DNA of 64,000 bases, taken from NCBI RefSeq assembly GCF_019656335.1, contig NZ_BPLZ01000008.1:1-64000 (forward strand). The letters run 5' to 3'. The number at the start of each line of letters is the position of its first letter. Within the stretch, counting starts at the first letter, position 1. Source of the DNA: Pseudomonas sp. NCCP-436 (GTDB lineage Bacteria > Pseudomonadota > Gammaproteobacteria > Pseudomonadales > Pseudomonadaceae). The notes below the pieces were generated by a model. The model was not told the DNA's origin. It worked only from the letters and a program-made list of their open reading frames with translations, and made no database searches. Shown here in pieces: positions 9,939 to 17,967 of this stretch. The translations under genes were made by a program, and so were the position numbers.

Positions 9939-9975
9939 GGGGTCGTTCACCCCTTGGGCTCGGAATGCAAGGCAT
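9931..9975 (-). promoter_or_regulatory. Possible 14-codon leader ORF overlapping the betT start
   Basis: On the minus strand an ATG at 9973-9975 follows AAAGGAG at good spacing, the best ribosome site in the region. It opens a frame MPCIPSPRGERPHA and stops at 9931-9933, just past the betT ATG at 9936-9938. It could couple or regulate betT translation, or mark a misjudged betT start. It is too short to be called a gene. Confidence 0.2.
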
Positions 9976-10037
9976 GTCGGCTCCTTTGACGTTTTTCTCG
10001 ACAACTTCCATCAGAGGCTTCGAACGCGGCTGGGTTC

Positions 10038-10067
10038 ATTTTTATTGATTGGATGTTCAATAAAAAT
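10038..10067. promoter_or_regulatory. Putative BetI operator upstream of betT
   Basis: A perfect 11-bp inverted repeat (ATTTTTATTGA / TCAATAAAAAT) with an 8-base centre lies 100 bp before the betT ATG. Its core TTGATTGGATGTTCAA closely resembles the palindrome bound by the choline-responsive repressor BetI as I remember it. The stem is too AT-rich to be the terminator of the preceding aauR. No betI gene is in the window, so a repressor encoded elsewhere is implied. Confidence 0.65.
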
Positions 10068-10110
10068 CCTTGTCTGCTCTATCGGCTACCCCGAGTGCTG
10101 TCCCGGGCAC

Positions 10111-11433
10111 CTATTGCAGGCCGTATTTCTTGACCTTGTCGAACAGTGTCGTCTTGGCCAGACCCAGGGCCTGTGCGGTTTGACTGAGGTTGCCGGCGTG
10201 GCGCTCCAGGGCGGCGGCCAGCAGGCTGCGCTCGAAGGCTTCCACTGCTTCGTTGAAGCTGGGCGCGTTGCCATCAGCCAGGCCGCTACGTTTGAAAACC
10301 GGCAGGCCTAGGGCAAAACGTTCGGCCACGTTGCGCAGTTCACGCACGTTGCCCGGCCATTCATGGGCGCTCAGGGCGGCCAGGGTCTGACGGTCAAGTT
10401 CGGGCACGGCGCGATCGAAACGTAGCGCCGCCAGTTGCAGGAAGTGCTCGAACAGCAGAGCGATGTCCTCGCGCCGCTCGCGTAGCGGCGGCAGTTCCAG
10501 GGTCACCACGTTGAGCCGGTAGTAGAGGTCGCTGCGAAATTCTCCGCGCTTGCCCAGCTCGCCGAGATCCGCTTTGGTGGCGGCGATCACCCGGCAGTCC
10601 ACAGCAATCGGCTGGTTCGAGCCGAGACGTTCCAGGCTGTGTTCCTGCAGCACGCGCAGCAGCTTGATCTGCAGATTGATCGGCATGCTCTCGACCTCGT
10701 CGAGAAACAGTGAACCGCCATCGGCATGCTCGATTTTCCCGATACGGCGTTTGCCGGCACCGGTGAAGGCGTGTGCCTCATGGCCGAATATTTCGCTCTC
10801 GAACAGGCTTTCTGGCAGGCCGCCGCAGTTGAGCGCAACGAACTGCTTGTGCTGGCGCCGGCTGAAGTCGTGCAGGCAGCGGGCGACCAGTTCCTTGCCG
10901 GTGCCGGTCTCGCCTTCGATCAGTACGTTGGCATCGGTGTCGGCAACATTGCTGATTAGCTCGCGCAGCTGCTGCATGGCCGGCGATCGGCCGATGATGC
11001 GTTGCTCCAGAGCCTGGCGTCCGGCCAGTTGGCGGCGCAGAGAGCTGACTTCACGAGCCAGGCTGCGCTGTTCCAGGGCGCGTCGGGCGACGTCCACCAG
11101 GCGTTCGGGGGAAAAGGGTTTTTCCATGAAGTCGTAGGCGCCATCGCGCATCGCGCCGACGGCCATGCTGATATCGCCATGACCGGTAATCAGTACCACC
11201 GGCAGGCTCGGATCGCGCTGCTTGAGACGGGTGAGCAGTTCCAGTCCGTCCATGCCGGGCAGGCGGATGTCGCTGACGACGATTCCGGCAAAGTCCGTAT
11301 CGATCTGCGCCAGCGCCTCCTCGGCACTGCTGACGCCAATGCTGGGGATGTCTTCCAGGGTCAGGGCCTGCTGGCAGCCGAGCAGCACATGGGGGTCGTC
11401 TTCGACGATCAGGACGGTCAGGCTGTCGCTCAT
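10111..11433 (-). CDS. aauR: Sigma-54-dependent response regulator for acidic amino acids
   Basis: The product is 440 aa in three parts: receiver domain (phospho-acceptor Asp55, Lys105), AAA+ sigma-54 activation domain (Walker A GETGTGK at 174-180, Walker B SLFLDE at about 241-246), and a C-terminal Fis-type helix-turn-helix. The loop that contacts sigma-54 reads HAFTGA (221-226) instead of the usual GAFTGA. It belongs to the DctD/AauR group. With aauS upstream (4-base overlap) and aatJQMP next, it is best called AauR, the activator of glutamate/aspartate and amide uptake. Two AauR-type operators and a sigma-54 promoter lie before aatJ. Confidence 0.88.
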   Translation of the reverse strand: MSDSLTVLIVEDDPHVLLGCQQALTLEDIPSIGVSSAEEALAQIDTDFAGIVVSDIRLPGMDGLELLTRLKQRDPSLPVVLITGHGDISMAVGAMRDGAYDFMEKPFSPERLVDVARRALEQRSLAREVSSLRRQLAGRQALEQRIIGRSPAMQQLRELISNVADTDANVLIEGETGTGKELVARCLHDFSRRQHKQFVALNCGGLPESLFESEIFGHEAHAFTGAGKRRIGKIEHADGGSLFLDEVESMPINLQIKLLRVLQEHSLERLGSNQPIAVDCRVIAATKADLGELGKRGEFRSDLYYRLNVVTLELPPLRERREDIALLFEHFLQLAALRFDRAVPELDRQTLAALSAHEWPGNVRELRNVAERFALGLPVFKRSGLADGNAPSFNEAVEAFERSLLAAALERHAGNLSQTAQALGLAKTTLFDKVKKYGLQ

Positions 11434-13295
11434 GATTGCGGCTCTCGTGGGTAGGGCAGGGTGAGGATGAAGGCTGTGCCGCCTTCCTCGGGATGTCGCA
11501 CGCCAAGGCTGCCGCCGGCAGCGGCGGCGAGGCTGGCCGACAGGGTCAGGCCCAGCCCCAGGCCCTGCTCGCCGGGCTTGGTGGTAAAGAAGGGTTCGAA
11601 CAGGTGGCTGCGGGCGTCCGGAGCAATGCCCGGGCCGTTGTCGCGTACCTCCATGCGATAGCTGTCGGTCTCGGGCGCGCCATTTAGCCAGAGCTGGCGA
11701 TCCTCCTGGTCGCGCATGGCATCCAGAGCATTGCTGATGAGGTTGACCAGTATCTGCTCCAGACGGATCTGTTCGATGCCCAGGCGAGTTTCGCTGAACT
11801 CGCGGTGGATGGTCAGGCTGGTACGTTGCAGACGCGGGTGCAGCAACAACAGGGCGGCGTCGACTGCTTGGATCAGGCTGGCTTCTCCACTGTCACCGGT
11901 GCGGCGGGCGAAGGCACGCAGGCTGGCGGTGATCTTGCCCATGCGGTCGACCAGTTCGTTGATGGTCTGCAGGTTGCTGCTGGCGACATCCAGCGCGCCA
12001 CGCTGGAGAAAACGCACGGCATTGCCCGACAGTGTGCGCAACGCAGCCAGCGGCTGGTTGAGTTCATGGGCGATGCTGGTGGACATCTGTCCGATAACCG
12101 CCAGCTTGCCGGCCTGAACCAGCTCATCCTGAGCCAGGCGCAGGGTGGTTTCGGCCTGCTCGCGTTCGCGTACTTCAGCCTGCAGCCGCTGGTTGCTGGC
12201 CTGCAGATCGGCAGTGCGCTCGGCAATCTTGCGCTCCAGTTCATCGTTGGCCGCCTGCAGCGCCTCACGCGCCGCCAGGCGGGTGGCAATCACCTTGCGT
12301 CTCTCGTTCCAGGCAATCAGCAGAAAAGCCAGCAGGGCGGTGGCCACGCCTGCCAGCATGCCGTGGCTCATGGCCGCGCTGCGCTGCTCGGCCAACGGAC
12401 TGAGCAGAGTCAGGTGCCAGGGGGTATCTTCCAGGCGACGGGTTTGCAGCAGATAGTCGGCGGGCAGGTCGGCGGTGGCGAAGCTGACCTGCTCGATACC
12501 CTCGGACAGCGGTGAGCGGTTCAGCAGTTGCAGTTCGTCCAGTACCGCCCAGTGGTATTGCAGGCTACGCGCCAGCCGCTCACGGGTCTCGGCGTCCAGC
12601 GGTCGCACGGACTTCAGTCGCACTCTGGGATCGCTGGCCAGGATGATGATGCCGTTCTCGTCGCTGATATAGGCCTCCAGATGTGCCCGCTGCCAGCGTG
12701 CCTCCAGCGAATCCAGGCGTACCTTGACCACCGCCACGCCGATGATCCGGTCAGCGTGGCGCAGACCGTGGGCCAGATAGTAGCCAGGCTCGCCAATGGT
12801 GCTGCCGATGCCGTAGAAGCGGCCGGGGCGACCGACAATGGCGTCCTGGTAATAGGGGCGGAATGACAGATCTTCGCCAAGGTAGCTGTCGGCAGCTTCC
12901 CAGTTGCTGGTAGCCACCACTCGGCCCTCGGGGTCGAGAACGTAGATGGCCAGGCTGCCGCTGCGCTCGTTGAGGCCCTGCAGGTAGCGGTTGACGTGAT
13001 GTCGGCGGTAGGCGGTAGGCGCCAGCAGCAGGCGCGTGACGTTGCCTTCCAGCTCCAGCAGGCTGGGCAGGTAGGTGTATTTGGTGATCTCGCTTTCTAC
13101 CGCACGGGCGTTGAGTTCCAGCTGACGCTCGCCGTTTTCCGCCAGGGCGCGGATGCCGGCGTGGGCGCTCAGGTGATAGCCGATATAGCCGCAGCCCAGT
13201 ACCAGCAGGGCCAGCAGCAGAAACAGCAGCAGATGTCGAAACAGACGCGGTTTCACGATCAGGTCAGTGCGGGAACTGGCGGACAGGCATTGCAT
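11430..13295 (-). CDS. aauS: Sensor histidine kinase for acidic amino acids
   Basis: The product is 621 aa from the ATG at 13295 (GGGGA upstream); a more distal start at 13424 is unlikely. A first membrane helix FRHLLLFLLLALLVLGCG lies near the N-terminus, followed by a periplasmic sensor region of about 300 residues of the DctB type and a second helix GVATALLAFLLIAW. A coiled linker and kinase core follow: H-box SIAHELNQPLAALR, N-box LVNLISNALDAM, G-boxes DNGPGIAPD and GLGLGLTLS. It presumably senses extracellular glutamate/aspartate or their amides and phosphorylates AauR. Its last codons overlap the aauR start. Confidence 0.88.
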   Translation of the reverse strand: MQCLSASSRTDLIVKPRLFRHLLLFLLLALLVLGCGYIGYHLSAHAGIRALAENGERQLELNARAVESEITKYTYLPSLLELEGNVTRLLLAPTAYRRHHVNRYLQGLNERSGSLAIYVLDPEGRVVATSNWEAADSYLGEDLSFRPYYQDAIVGRPGRFYGIGSTIGEPGYYLAHGLRHADRIIGVAVVKVRLDSLEARWQRAHLEAYISDENGIIILASDPRVRLKSVRPLDAETRERLARSLQYHWAVLDELQLLNRSPLSEGIEQVSFATADLPADYLLQTRRLEDTPWHLTLLSPLAEQRSAAMSHGMLAGVATALLAFLLIAWNERRKVIATRLAAREALQAANDELERKIAERTADLQASNQRLQAEVREREQAETTLRLAQDELVQAGKLAVIGQMSTSIAHELNQPLAALRTLSGNAVRFLQRGALDVASSNLQTINELVDRMGKITASLRAFARRTGDSGEASLIQAVDAALLLLHPRLQRTSLTIHREFSETRLGIEQIRLEQILVNLISNALDAMRDQEDRQLWLNGAPETDSYRMEVRDNGPGIAPDARSHLFEPFFTTKPGEQGLGLGLTLSASLAAAAGGSLGVRHPEEGGTAFILTLPYPREPQS

Positions 13296-13371
13296 CACAG
13301 TCGTCCCCACACTGGCCAGCCGATTGCTCCGCCCTTCTCCCGGCGGTAGGCGAAGGGCGCAGGCAGCGGGA

Positions 13372-14106
13372 TCAATGCTGCAGGATTTTCGCCAGGAACT
13401 GCTGGGCGCGTTCGGAGCGGGCATTGATATCGCCGAAGAACTCCTCCTTGGCGCAGTCCTCGACGATCTGCCCCCGATCCATGAAGATCACCCGGTCGGC
13501 CACCTTGCGGGCGAAACCCATCTCGTGGGTCACGCACATCATGGTCATGCCTTCGTGAGCGAGCTGTACCATCACGTCGAGCACCTCGTTGACCATCTCC
13601 GGGTCGAGCGCCGAGGTCGGCTCGTCGAACAGCATCACCACCGGATCCATGGCCAGTGCTCGGGCGATGGCGACACGCTGTTGCTGGCCGCCGGAGAGTT
13701 GTCCCGGATGCTTGTGGGCATGGGCCAGCAGGCCGACTCGGTCGAGAAGCTTGAGGCCCTTTTCGGTGGCTTCTTCCTTGCTGCGACCGAGCACCTTGAT
13801 CTGCGCGATGGTCAGGTTTTCGGTGATGGAGAGGTGCGGGAACAGTTCGAAGTGCTGGAATACCATGCCGACGCGCGAACGCAGTTTGGGCAGGTTGGTC
13901 TTCGGATCAGCGATGGATGTGCCGTCGACCACGATGTCGCCCTGCTGGAACGGTTCCAGCGCGTTGACGCACTTGATCAGGGTGGACTTGCCGGAGCCGG
14001 ACGGGCCGCACACCACGACCACCTCGCCCTTCTTCACCTCGGTGCTGCAGTTGGTCAGCACCTGAAACTCTCCGTACCACTTGTTGACGTTCTGGATGGA
14101 AATCAT
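13372..14106 (-). CDS. aatP: Acidic amino acid ABC transporter, ATPase
   Basis: The product is 244 aa, the typical length of polar amino acid ABC ATPases. Walker [10 protein letters not shown], signature LSGGQQQR, Walker [16 protein letters not shown] and the switch histidine in CVTHEMGFA are all intact. It powers the AatQ-AatM channel with AatJ delivering substrate. Its ATG overlaps the aatM stop by four bases. In P. aeruginosa, as I recall, ggt and ansB lie between aatP and aauS; here only 76 bp separate aatP from aauS, so those two genes are absent from this site. Confidence 0.93.
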   Translation of the reverse strand: MISIQNVNKWYGEFQVLTNCSTEVKKGEVVVVCGPSGSGKSTLIKCVNALEPFQQGDIVVDGTSIADPKTNLPKLRSRVGMVFQHFELFPHLSITENLTIAQIKVLGRSKEEATEKGLKLLDRVGLLAHAHKHPGQLSGGQQQRVAIARALAMDPVVMLFDEPTSALDPEMVNEVLDVMVQLAHEGMTMMCVTHEMGFARKVADRVIFMDRGQIVEDCAKEEFFGDINARSERAQQFLAKILQH

Positions 14107-14771
14107 ACGGCTAACCTTTTTTGCAGGAGCTTGACCAGGCGCGAGGCGGTAAAGCTGATGATGAAGTAGACCAGGCCGGCGAAGATCAGGAATTCATGGG
14201 GCTGACCGATGATGTCGCCACGTGAGCGGGCGGAGTTGAGGAAGTCCATCAGGCCCACGGTGTAAACCAGCGAGGTGTCCTGAAACAGGATGATGCTTTG
14301 CTGCAGCAGCAGTGGGGTCATCTTGCGGAACGCCTGCGGCAGGATGATCAGGCGCATGCTCTGCGCGTAGGTCATGCCCAGCGCCGAGGCGGCGCCTATC
14401 TGGCCCTTTGGAATGGCCTGGATGCCGGCGCGGACGATCTCGCAGAAGTAGGCCGCCTCGAACATCACGAAGGCCACCAGGCAGGAGCTGAATGCCCCCA
14501 CCGGGGTGTCCTCGCCAGTGATTTCGCGCAGGATGAACGGCACCGCGAAGTAGAACCAGGTGATCACCAGCAGCAGCGGGATCGAGCGGAAGTAGTTGAC
14601 GTAGGTGGCGGCGAGGTTCGACAGCAGCCTGCTGTGTGACAGGCGCATCAGTGCCAGCAGGGTTCCCAGCACCACACCGCCGAGTACGCCCAGCACCATC
14701 AGTTGCAGGGTCACCAGCATGCCGTCCCAGAGCCCCGGCAGGGCGGGAATGATCTGGCTGAAGTCCATCAT
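14103..14771 (-). CDS. aatM: Acidic amino acid ABC transporter, permease 2
   Basis: The product is 222 aa from the ATG at 14771 (MMDFSQIIP), or three bases later. The frame stays open much further upstream, but that is only read-through of aatQ in another frame. It is a HisM/GltK-type inner-membrane permease with about five helices. The loop with [20 protein letters not shown] is the EAA motif that docks the ATPase. It overlaps aatQ upstream (ATGA) and aatP downstream, so the three are co-translated. Confidence 0.92.
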   Translation of the reverse strand: MMDFSQIIPALPGLWDGMLVTLQLMVLGVLGGVVLGTLLALMRLSHSRLLSNLAATYVNYFRSIPLLLVITWFYFAVPFILREITGEDTPVGAFSSCLVAFVMFEAAYFCEIVRAGIQAIPKGQIGAASALGMTYAQSMRLIILPQAFRKMTPLLLQQSIILFQDTSLVYTVGLMDFLNSARSRGDIIGQPHEFLIFAGLVYFIISFTASRLVKLLQKRLAV

Positions 14772-15514
14772 TTGCCCCCTACGGAAATCAGGCCCGGCAC
14801 AGCAACCTTCTTCTCGATCATGCGCATGAGCAGCATCAGGCTCATATTCAGGGTGAAGTAGATCAGCGTGGCCAGGGTAAAGGCCTCGAACAGGTTGGCG
14901 CTGAATTCGGCGGTCTGCTTGGTCTGCGCCAGCAGCTCCATCAGGCCGATCAGCGACGCTACCGAGGAGTTCTTGAAGATGTTGAGAAACTCGCTGGTCA
15001 GCGGCGGGATGATGATGCGGAAGGCCTGCGGCAGGAGGATGTCCTTGTAGATCTGCGGCAGGCGGAATCCCAGTGCGTAGCTGGCAGCGAGCTGGCCTTT
15101 GGGCAGTGCCTCGATACCGGTGCGCACCTGTTCGCAGACACGGGCGGCGGTGAACAGACCAAGGCACACCACTACCGAGAGGTAGGCCGAGGTAGCGGGG
15201 TTGAGATCCTGCTTGAACCACAGCTCCAGTGGCTCGGGCAGCAGATCCGGTACCAGGAAGTACCAGAGAAATAGCTGCACCAGCAGCGGTACGTTACGGA
15301 AAATTTCCACGTAGGCGGTGGCTATGCCAGCCAACCAGCGGTTCGGCAGGGTTCGCATGACCCCGAGCAGCGAGCCCAGCGCCAGGGCGATGAGCCAGCC
15401 GGCTAGGGCAATGGCGATGGTCCAGCCCAGGCCGGTGATGAACCAGTCCAGGTAGATCTCGCTGCCGATACCGGTGGACTTGAAGTAGATACCCCAGTCC
15501 CAGTTGTAATTCAT
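14768..15514 (-). CDS. aatQ: Acidic amino acid ABC transporter, permease 1
   Basis: The product is 248 aa from the ATG at 15514 (MNYNWDWG), with AGAGGGGAAA just upstream; the longer open frame to 15646 runs into hairpin-rich spacer and is not coding. It is a GltJ-type permease with about five membrane helices. The EAA loop is seen in TAARVCEQVRTGIEALPKGQ. Paired with AatM, it forms the channel for glutamate/aspartate. It is separated from aatJ by a 402-bp structured spacer, so its level is probably set differently from the binding protein. Confidence 0.92.
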   Translation of the reverse strand: MNYNWDWGIYFKSTGIGSEIYLDWFITGLGWTIAIALAGWLIALALGSLLGVMRTLPNRWLAGIATAYVEIFRNVPLLVQLFLWYFLVPDLLPEPLELWFKQDLNPATSAYLSVVVCLGLFTAARVCEQVRTGIEALPKGQLAASYALGFRLPQIYKDILLPQAFRIIIPPLTSEFLNIFKNSSVASLIGLMELLAQTKQTAEFSANLFEAFTLATLIYFTLNMSLMLLMRMIEKKVAVPGLISVGGK

Positions 15515-15848
15515 TGTGATTTCCCCTCTGGTGAGGAAACGATCTGCTGCGCGTCGGCTCTGCTGCGTTAAAAGCAGATTCGGAAGTCGCTTGCGACGCC
15601 ACTTCAGTGCGACCCCGAAGGGGCGAACGAAGTGAGTCAGGCTCATGAGCTACAGCACACTCCGCTTCCTCATCCGCTTTACTCGCTGGTGCTTGCCCTT
15701 CGGGCCAGCCTTTGGCTGTTACTCCCGTTGGCGCGGTGCCTTGCATAGCTCCAGCTCGCGAGATCGTGGATAGTTTCTACTTTGACGAAGGCAAGAGTCG
15801 CCCATATCCGCTTGAGCGGACGGTCCTGGCTTTGTCAGAGGTTAAGTG

Positions 15849-15869
15849 GGGGAAGCCGCTGGCTTCCCC
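15849..15869 (-). terminator. Stem-loop downstream of aatJ
   Basis: GGGGAAGCC (15849-15857), loop GCT, GGCTTCCCC (15861-15869): a perfect GC-rich 9-bp stem 48 bp after the aatJ stop. No T-tract follows on the minus strand, so partial termination or 3'-end protection of aatJ mRNA is more likely than full termination. Confidence 0.5.
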
Positions 15870-15878
15870 GGAGTCCCC

Positions 15879-15909
15879 GCGTCGTCACGCCTTGTGAGCG
15901 TGACGACGC
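15879..15909 (-). terminator. Long perfect stem-loop right after aatJ
   Basis: GCGTCGTCACGC (15879-15890) and GCGTGACGACGC (15898-15909) make a perfect 12-bp stem with a 7-base loop, only seven bases past the aatJ stop. It resembles REP-type stabilisers after binding-protein genes. No U-run follows. Confidence 0.55.
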
Positions 15910-15916
15910 ATCACCT

Positions 15917-16825
15917 TCAGATCTGTTCTGCAGATTTGTCGGTGGGGTTGGCGATCAGCTTCTTCAGCTCATCGCTCATGGGGAAATTCAGGTTCAGGCC
16001 TTTAGGCGGAATCGGCTGCTGGAACCACTTTGCATAAATGTCGTTGATCTCGCCGGAGGCGAAGGTGTCGCTGATGGCCTTGTCGACCACTTTCTTGAAG
16101 CCTTCGTCGCCCTTGCGCAGCATGCAGCCGTAAATTTCAAAAGACTGCGGGGTGCCGACCACGGCCCAGTCGTCGGGCTTCTTGGCCTTGGCCATTTCTC
16201 CGGCCAGCAGGGCGTCATCCATCATGAAGGCAACGGCGCGGTTTGACTCGAGCATCAGGAAGGACTCGCCATGATCCTTGGCCGAGATCACGTTCATACC
16301 CATCTTCTTCTCGGCGTTCATCGCCTTGAGCAGGCGCTCGGAGGTAGTGCCGGCAGTGGTCACCACGTTCTTGCCACTAAGGTCGTCGAAATCGTTGATG
16401 CCGCTGCTCTTCTTGGCCAGCAGGCGGGTGCCCACCTCGAAGATGCCGACGGAAAAGTCGACCTGCTGCTGGCGCTCGATGTTGTTGGTGGTGGAGCCGC
16501 ACTCCAGATCCACGGTGCCGTTCTGCACCAGCGGGATGCGGGTTTGCGAGGTAACCAGGTTGTAGCGCACCTTCAGATCCGGCATGCCCAGTTCCTGTTT
16601 CAGCGCCTCGACTACCTTCAGTTGCAGGTCATGGGAGTAGCCGATGGGCTGGCGTGAATTGTCGCCGTAATAGGAGAAGGGGATGGAGGAGTCACGATGG
16701 CCCAGAGTGATGGTGCCGGTGTCCTTGATCTTCTTCAGCGTGCCGGTCAGCTCTTCGGCTACAACCGGGGTGGAAAGGACGGCGGCGGCAATGGCCACGC
16801 TCAGTACACGGTGGAGGGTACGCAT
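15917..16825 (-). CDS. aatJ: Acidic amino acid ABC transporter, periplasmic binding protein
   Basis: The product is 302 aa from the ATG at 16825, with GAGGA eight bases upstream; a TTG three bases earlier is less likely. A classic signal peptide ends at VVA (residue 23), before EELTG. The rest is a family-3 solute-binding protein of the GltI/AatJ type: an early substrate-contact segment DSSIPFSYYG, then IPLVQNGTVDLECGSTTNN. It delivers glutamate/aspartate, and perhaps glutamine/asparagine, to AatQMP. It is first in the operon behind a sigma-54 promoter, with two hairpins after it. Confidence 0.92.
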   Translation of the reverse strand: MRTLHRVLSVAIAAAVLSTPVVAEELTGTLKKIKDTGTITLGHRDSSIPFSYYGDNSRQPIGYSHDLQLKVVEALKQELGMPDLKVRYNLVTSQTRIPLVQNGTVDLECGSTTNNIERQQQVDFSVGIFEVGTRLLAKKSSGINDFDDLSGKNVVTTAGTTSERLLKAMNAEKKMGMNVISAKDHGESFLMLESNRAVAFMMDDALLAGEMAKAKKPDDWAVVGTPQSFEIYGCMLRKGDEGFKKVVDKAISDTFASGEINDIYAKWFQQPIPPKGLNLNFPMSDELKKLIANPTDKSAEQI

Positions 16826-16912
16826 CAATCGAGTCCTCGATGTTGTTGTTGTGTTGGCGCCGTGGCGCCACTTTGCTCACGAAACGTCGTAGGCGTTTCT
16901 GCAGTTGAAGAG

Positions 16913-16928
16913 AGCAGGTTGCGTGCCA
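16913..16928 (-). promoter_or_regulatory. Sigma-54 (-24/-12) promoter of aatJQMP
   Basis: On the minus strand the sequence reads TGGCACG-CAAC-CTGCT, one mismatch from the consensus TGGCACG-N4-TTGCW, with the essential GG and GC at correct spacing. It lies about 90 bp before the aatJ ATG. The neighbouring activator AauR is sigma-54-dependent, which supports it. Confidence 0.85.
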
Positions 16929-17015
16929 TCCTCGTTTTTTACTCGGTATTCTTGATAAGTAATTGATATATAAATTTTTTATTCTCTTGTTGAATGTTCA
17001 GTGCATAGTCGGACG

Positions 17016-17029
17016 TTCGGAGTGCCGAA
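17016..17029. promoter_or_regulatory. AauR operator 1
   Basis: TTCGG-AGTG-CCGAA, a perfect 5+5 palindrome matching the TTCGG-N4-CCGAA motif reported (from memory) for AauR-controlled promoters of pseudomonads. It lies about 90 bp upstream of the -24 box. Confidence 0.8.
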
Positions 17030-17046
17030 GTGGTGGCATATTTTTG

Positions 17047-17060
17047 TTCGGAAATCCGAA
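17047..17060. promoter_or_regulatory. AauR operator 2
   Basis: TTCGG-AAAT-CCGAA, extended to GTTCGG / CCGAAC. Its centre is 31 bp from operator 1, about three helical turns, so two regulator dimers would sit on the same face of the DNA. Confidence 0.8.
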
Positions 17061-17076
17061 CGAGCTGGCCAGCAGC

Positions 17077-17967
17077 TCAGTCTGCCTCGCGGCGCAGGGC
17101 TTCAATGCGCGCATCCTTGTCCTGCCAGAGCGCCGAGACCCATTCCTGCACCTGTTGACGGAATGTCGGATCGTTCTCGTAGTCACCCTGCCACAGCGCT
17201 GGGTTGAGTGCCCGCGTGCGGATGTCGACGATGATCCTGGGTACCTGGCCGCTGAGCAGTGCCCAGAAGCCCGGCACGCGTCCGGAGGGGTAGACCAGGG
17301 TGACGTCCAGCACCGCGTCGATCTGTTCGCCCAGGGCGGCCAGTACGAAGGCTACGCCACCAGCCTTGGGCTTGAGCAGGTGGCGATAGGGTGATTGCTG
17401 CTGGGCCTGTTTGGTCAGGGTGAAGCGGGTGCCCTCCAGGTAATTGACCACGGTTACCGGTAGGCGCTTGAACTTTTCACAGGCCGCTTTGGTGATCTCC
17501 AGATCCCGGCCCTTCATGTGTGGATTCTTTTCCAGGAAGGCCCTGGAGTAGCGCTTCATAAAGGGATAGTCCAGGGCCCAGAAGGCCAGGCCAAGGAAGG
17601 GCACCCAGATCAGCTCCTGCTTGAGAAAGAACTTGAAGTAGGGCGTGCGACGGTTAAAGGCCTGCACCAGCGCGGGAATGTCCACCCAGCTTTGATGGTT
17701 GCTGATTACCAGATAGGAGCGGTCGCGGCGCAGCTCGGCGTTGCCGCGGATGTCCCATTGGGTTGGCGTGAGCAGGCCGAAGATGCGCTTGCAGTTTTCT
17801 GCCCAGAATTCGGCCACCCACATCACCCCACGCGAGCAGGCGTCACGGGCGCTCTGGCCCGGCAGGAGGAACTTGCCGAAGGCAATCAGCAGCATCGGGC
17901 CGATCAGGATCAAGGTGTTGGCGAGCAGCAGCAGGCTGGTGGCGATACCGGTCAGCAGTGGGCGCAT
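17077..17967 (-). CDS. PlsC-family lysophospholipid acyltransferase, YihG-like
   Basis: The product is 296 aa from the ATG at 17967; the open frame extends upstream but that part looks random. An N-terminal membrane helix (TGIATSLLLLANTLILIGPM) precedes the glycerolipid acyltransferase domain. Block I reads NHQSWVD (HX4D catalytic pair) and block III EGTR. It probably transfers an acyl chain to lysophosphatidic acid or a related lipid at the inner membrane; it resembles the YihG/OlsA-like branch more than the main PlsC. It is convergent with nothing and stands alone. Confidence 0.82.
   Translation of the reverse strand: MRPLLTGIATSLLLLANTLILIGPMLLIAFGKFLLPGQSARDACSRGVMWVAEFWAENCKRIFGLLTPTQWDIRGNAELRRDRSYLVISNHQSWVDIPALVQAFNRRTPYFKFFLKQELIWVPFLGLAFWALDYPFMKRYSRAFLEKNPHMKGRDLEITKAACEKFKRLPVTVVNYLEGTRFTLTKQAQQQSPYRHLLKPKAGGVAFVLAALGEQIDAVLDVTLVYPSGRVPGFWALLSGQVPRIIVDIRTRALNPALWQGDYENDPTFRQQVQEWVSALWQDKDARIEALRREAD

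Larger units (their letters stand above)
15515..15916 (-). repeat. Hairpin-rich intergenic element between aatJ and aatQ
   Basis: This 402-bp stretch has no credible gene. It is packed with short inverted repeats: CCCC-GAA-GGGG at 15613-15623 nested inside CACTTC (15600-15605) / GAAGTG (15629-15634), GCCC-TTC-GGGC near 15705, AGCC-TTT-GGCT near 15713, TCCGC-TTGA-GCGGA near 15807, and the two large stems listed separately. Peptide readings through it lack family features. It looks like a structured mRNA segment or a dispersed repeat of pseudomonads, which might set the ratio of binding protein to permease by RNA processing. Confidence 0.55.

Noticed and set aside
10038..10067. Palindrome as a terminator of aauR
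   Set aside because: The stem is almost all A-T and too weak, and its core matches BetI sites. The position upstream of betT suits an operator.
14103..15221. A 372-aa version of AatM
   Set aside because: The extra N-terminal 150 residues are an out-of-frame reading of aatQ. The true start overlaps the aatQ stop at 14771.
15294..15746. 150-codon frame on the minus strand through the aatJ-aatQ spacer
   Set aside because: It runs through the stem-loops and into aatQ in another frame. It is probably a chance reading of a structured repeat.
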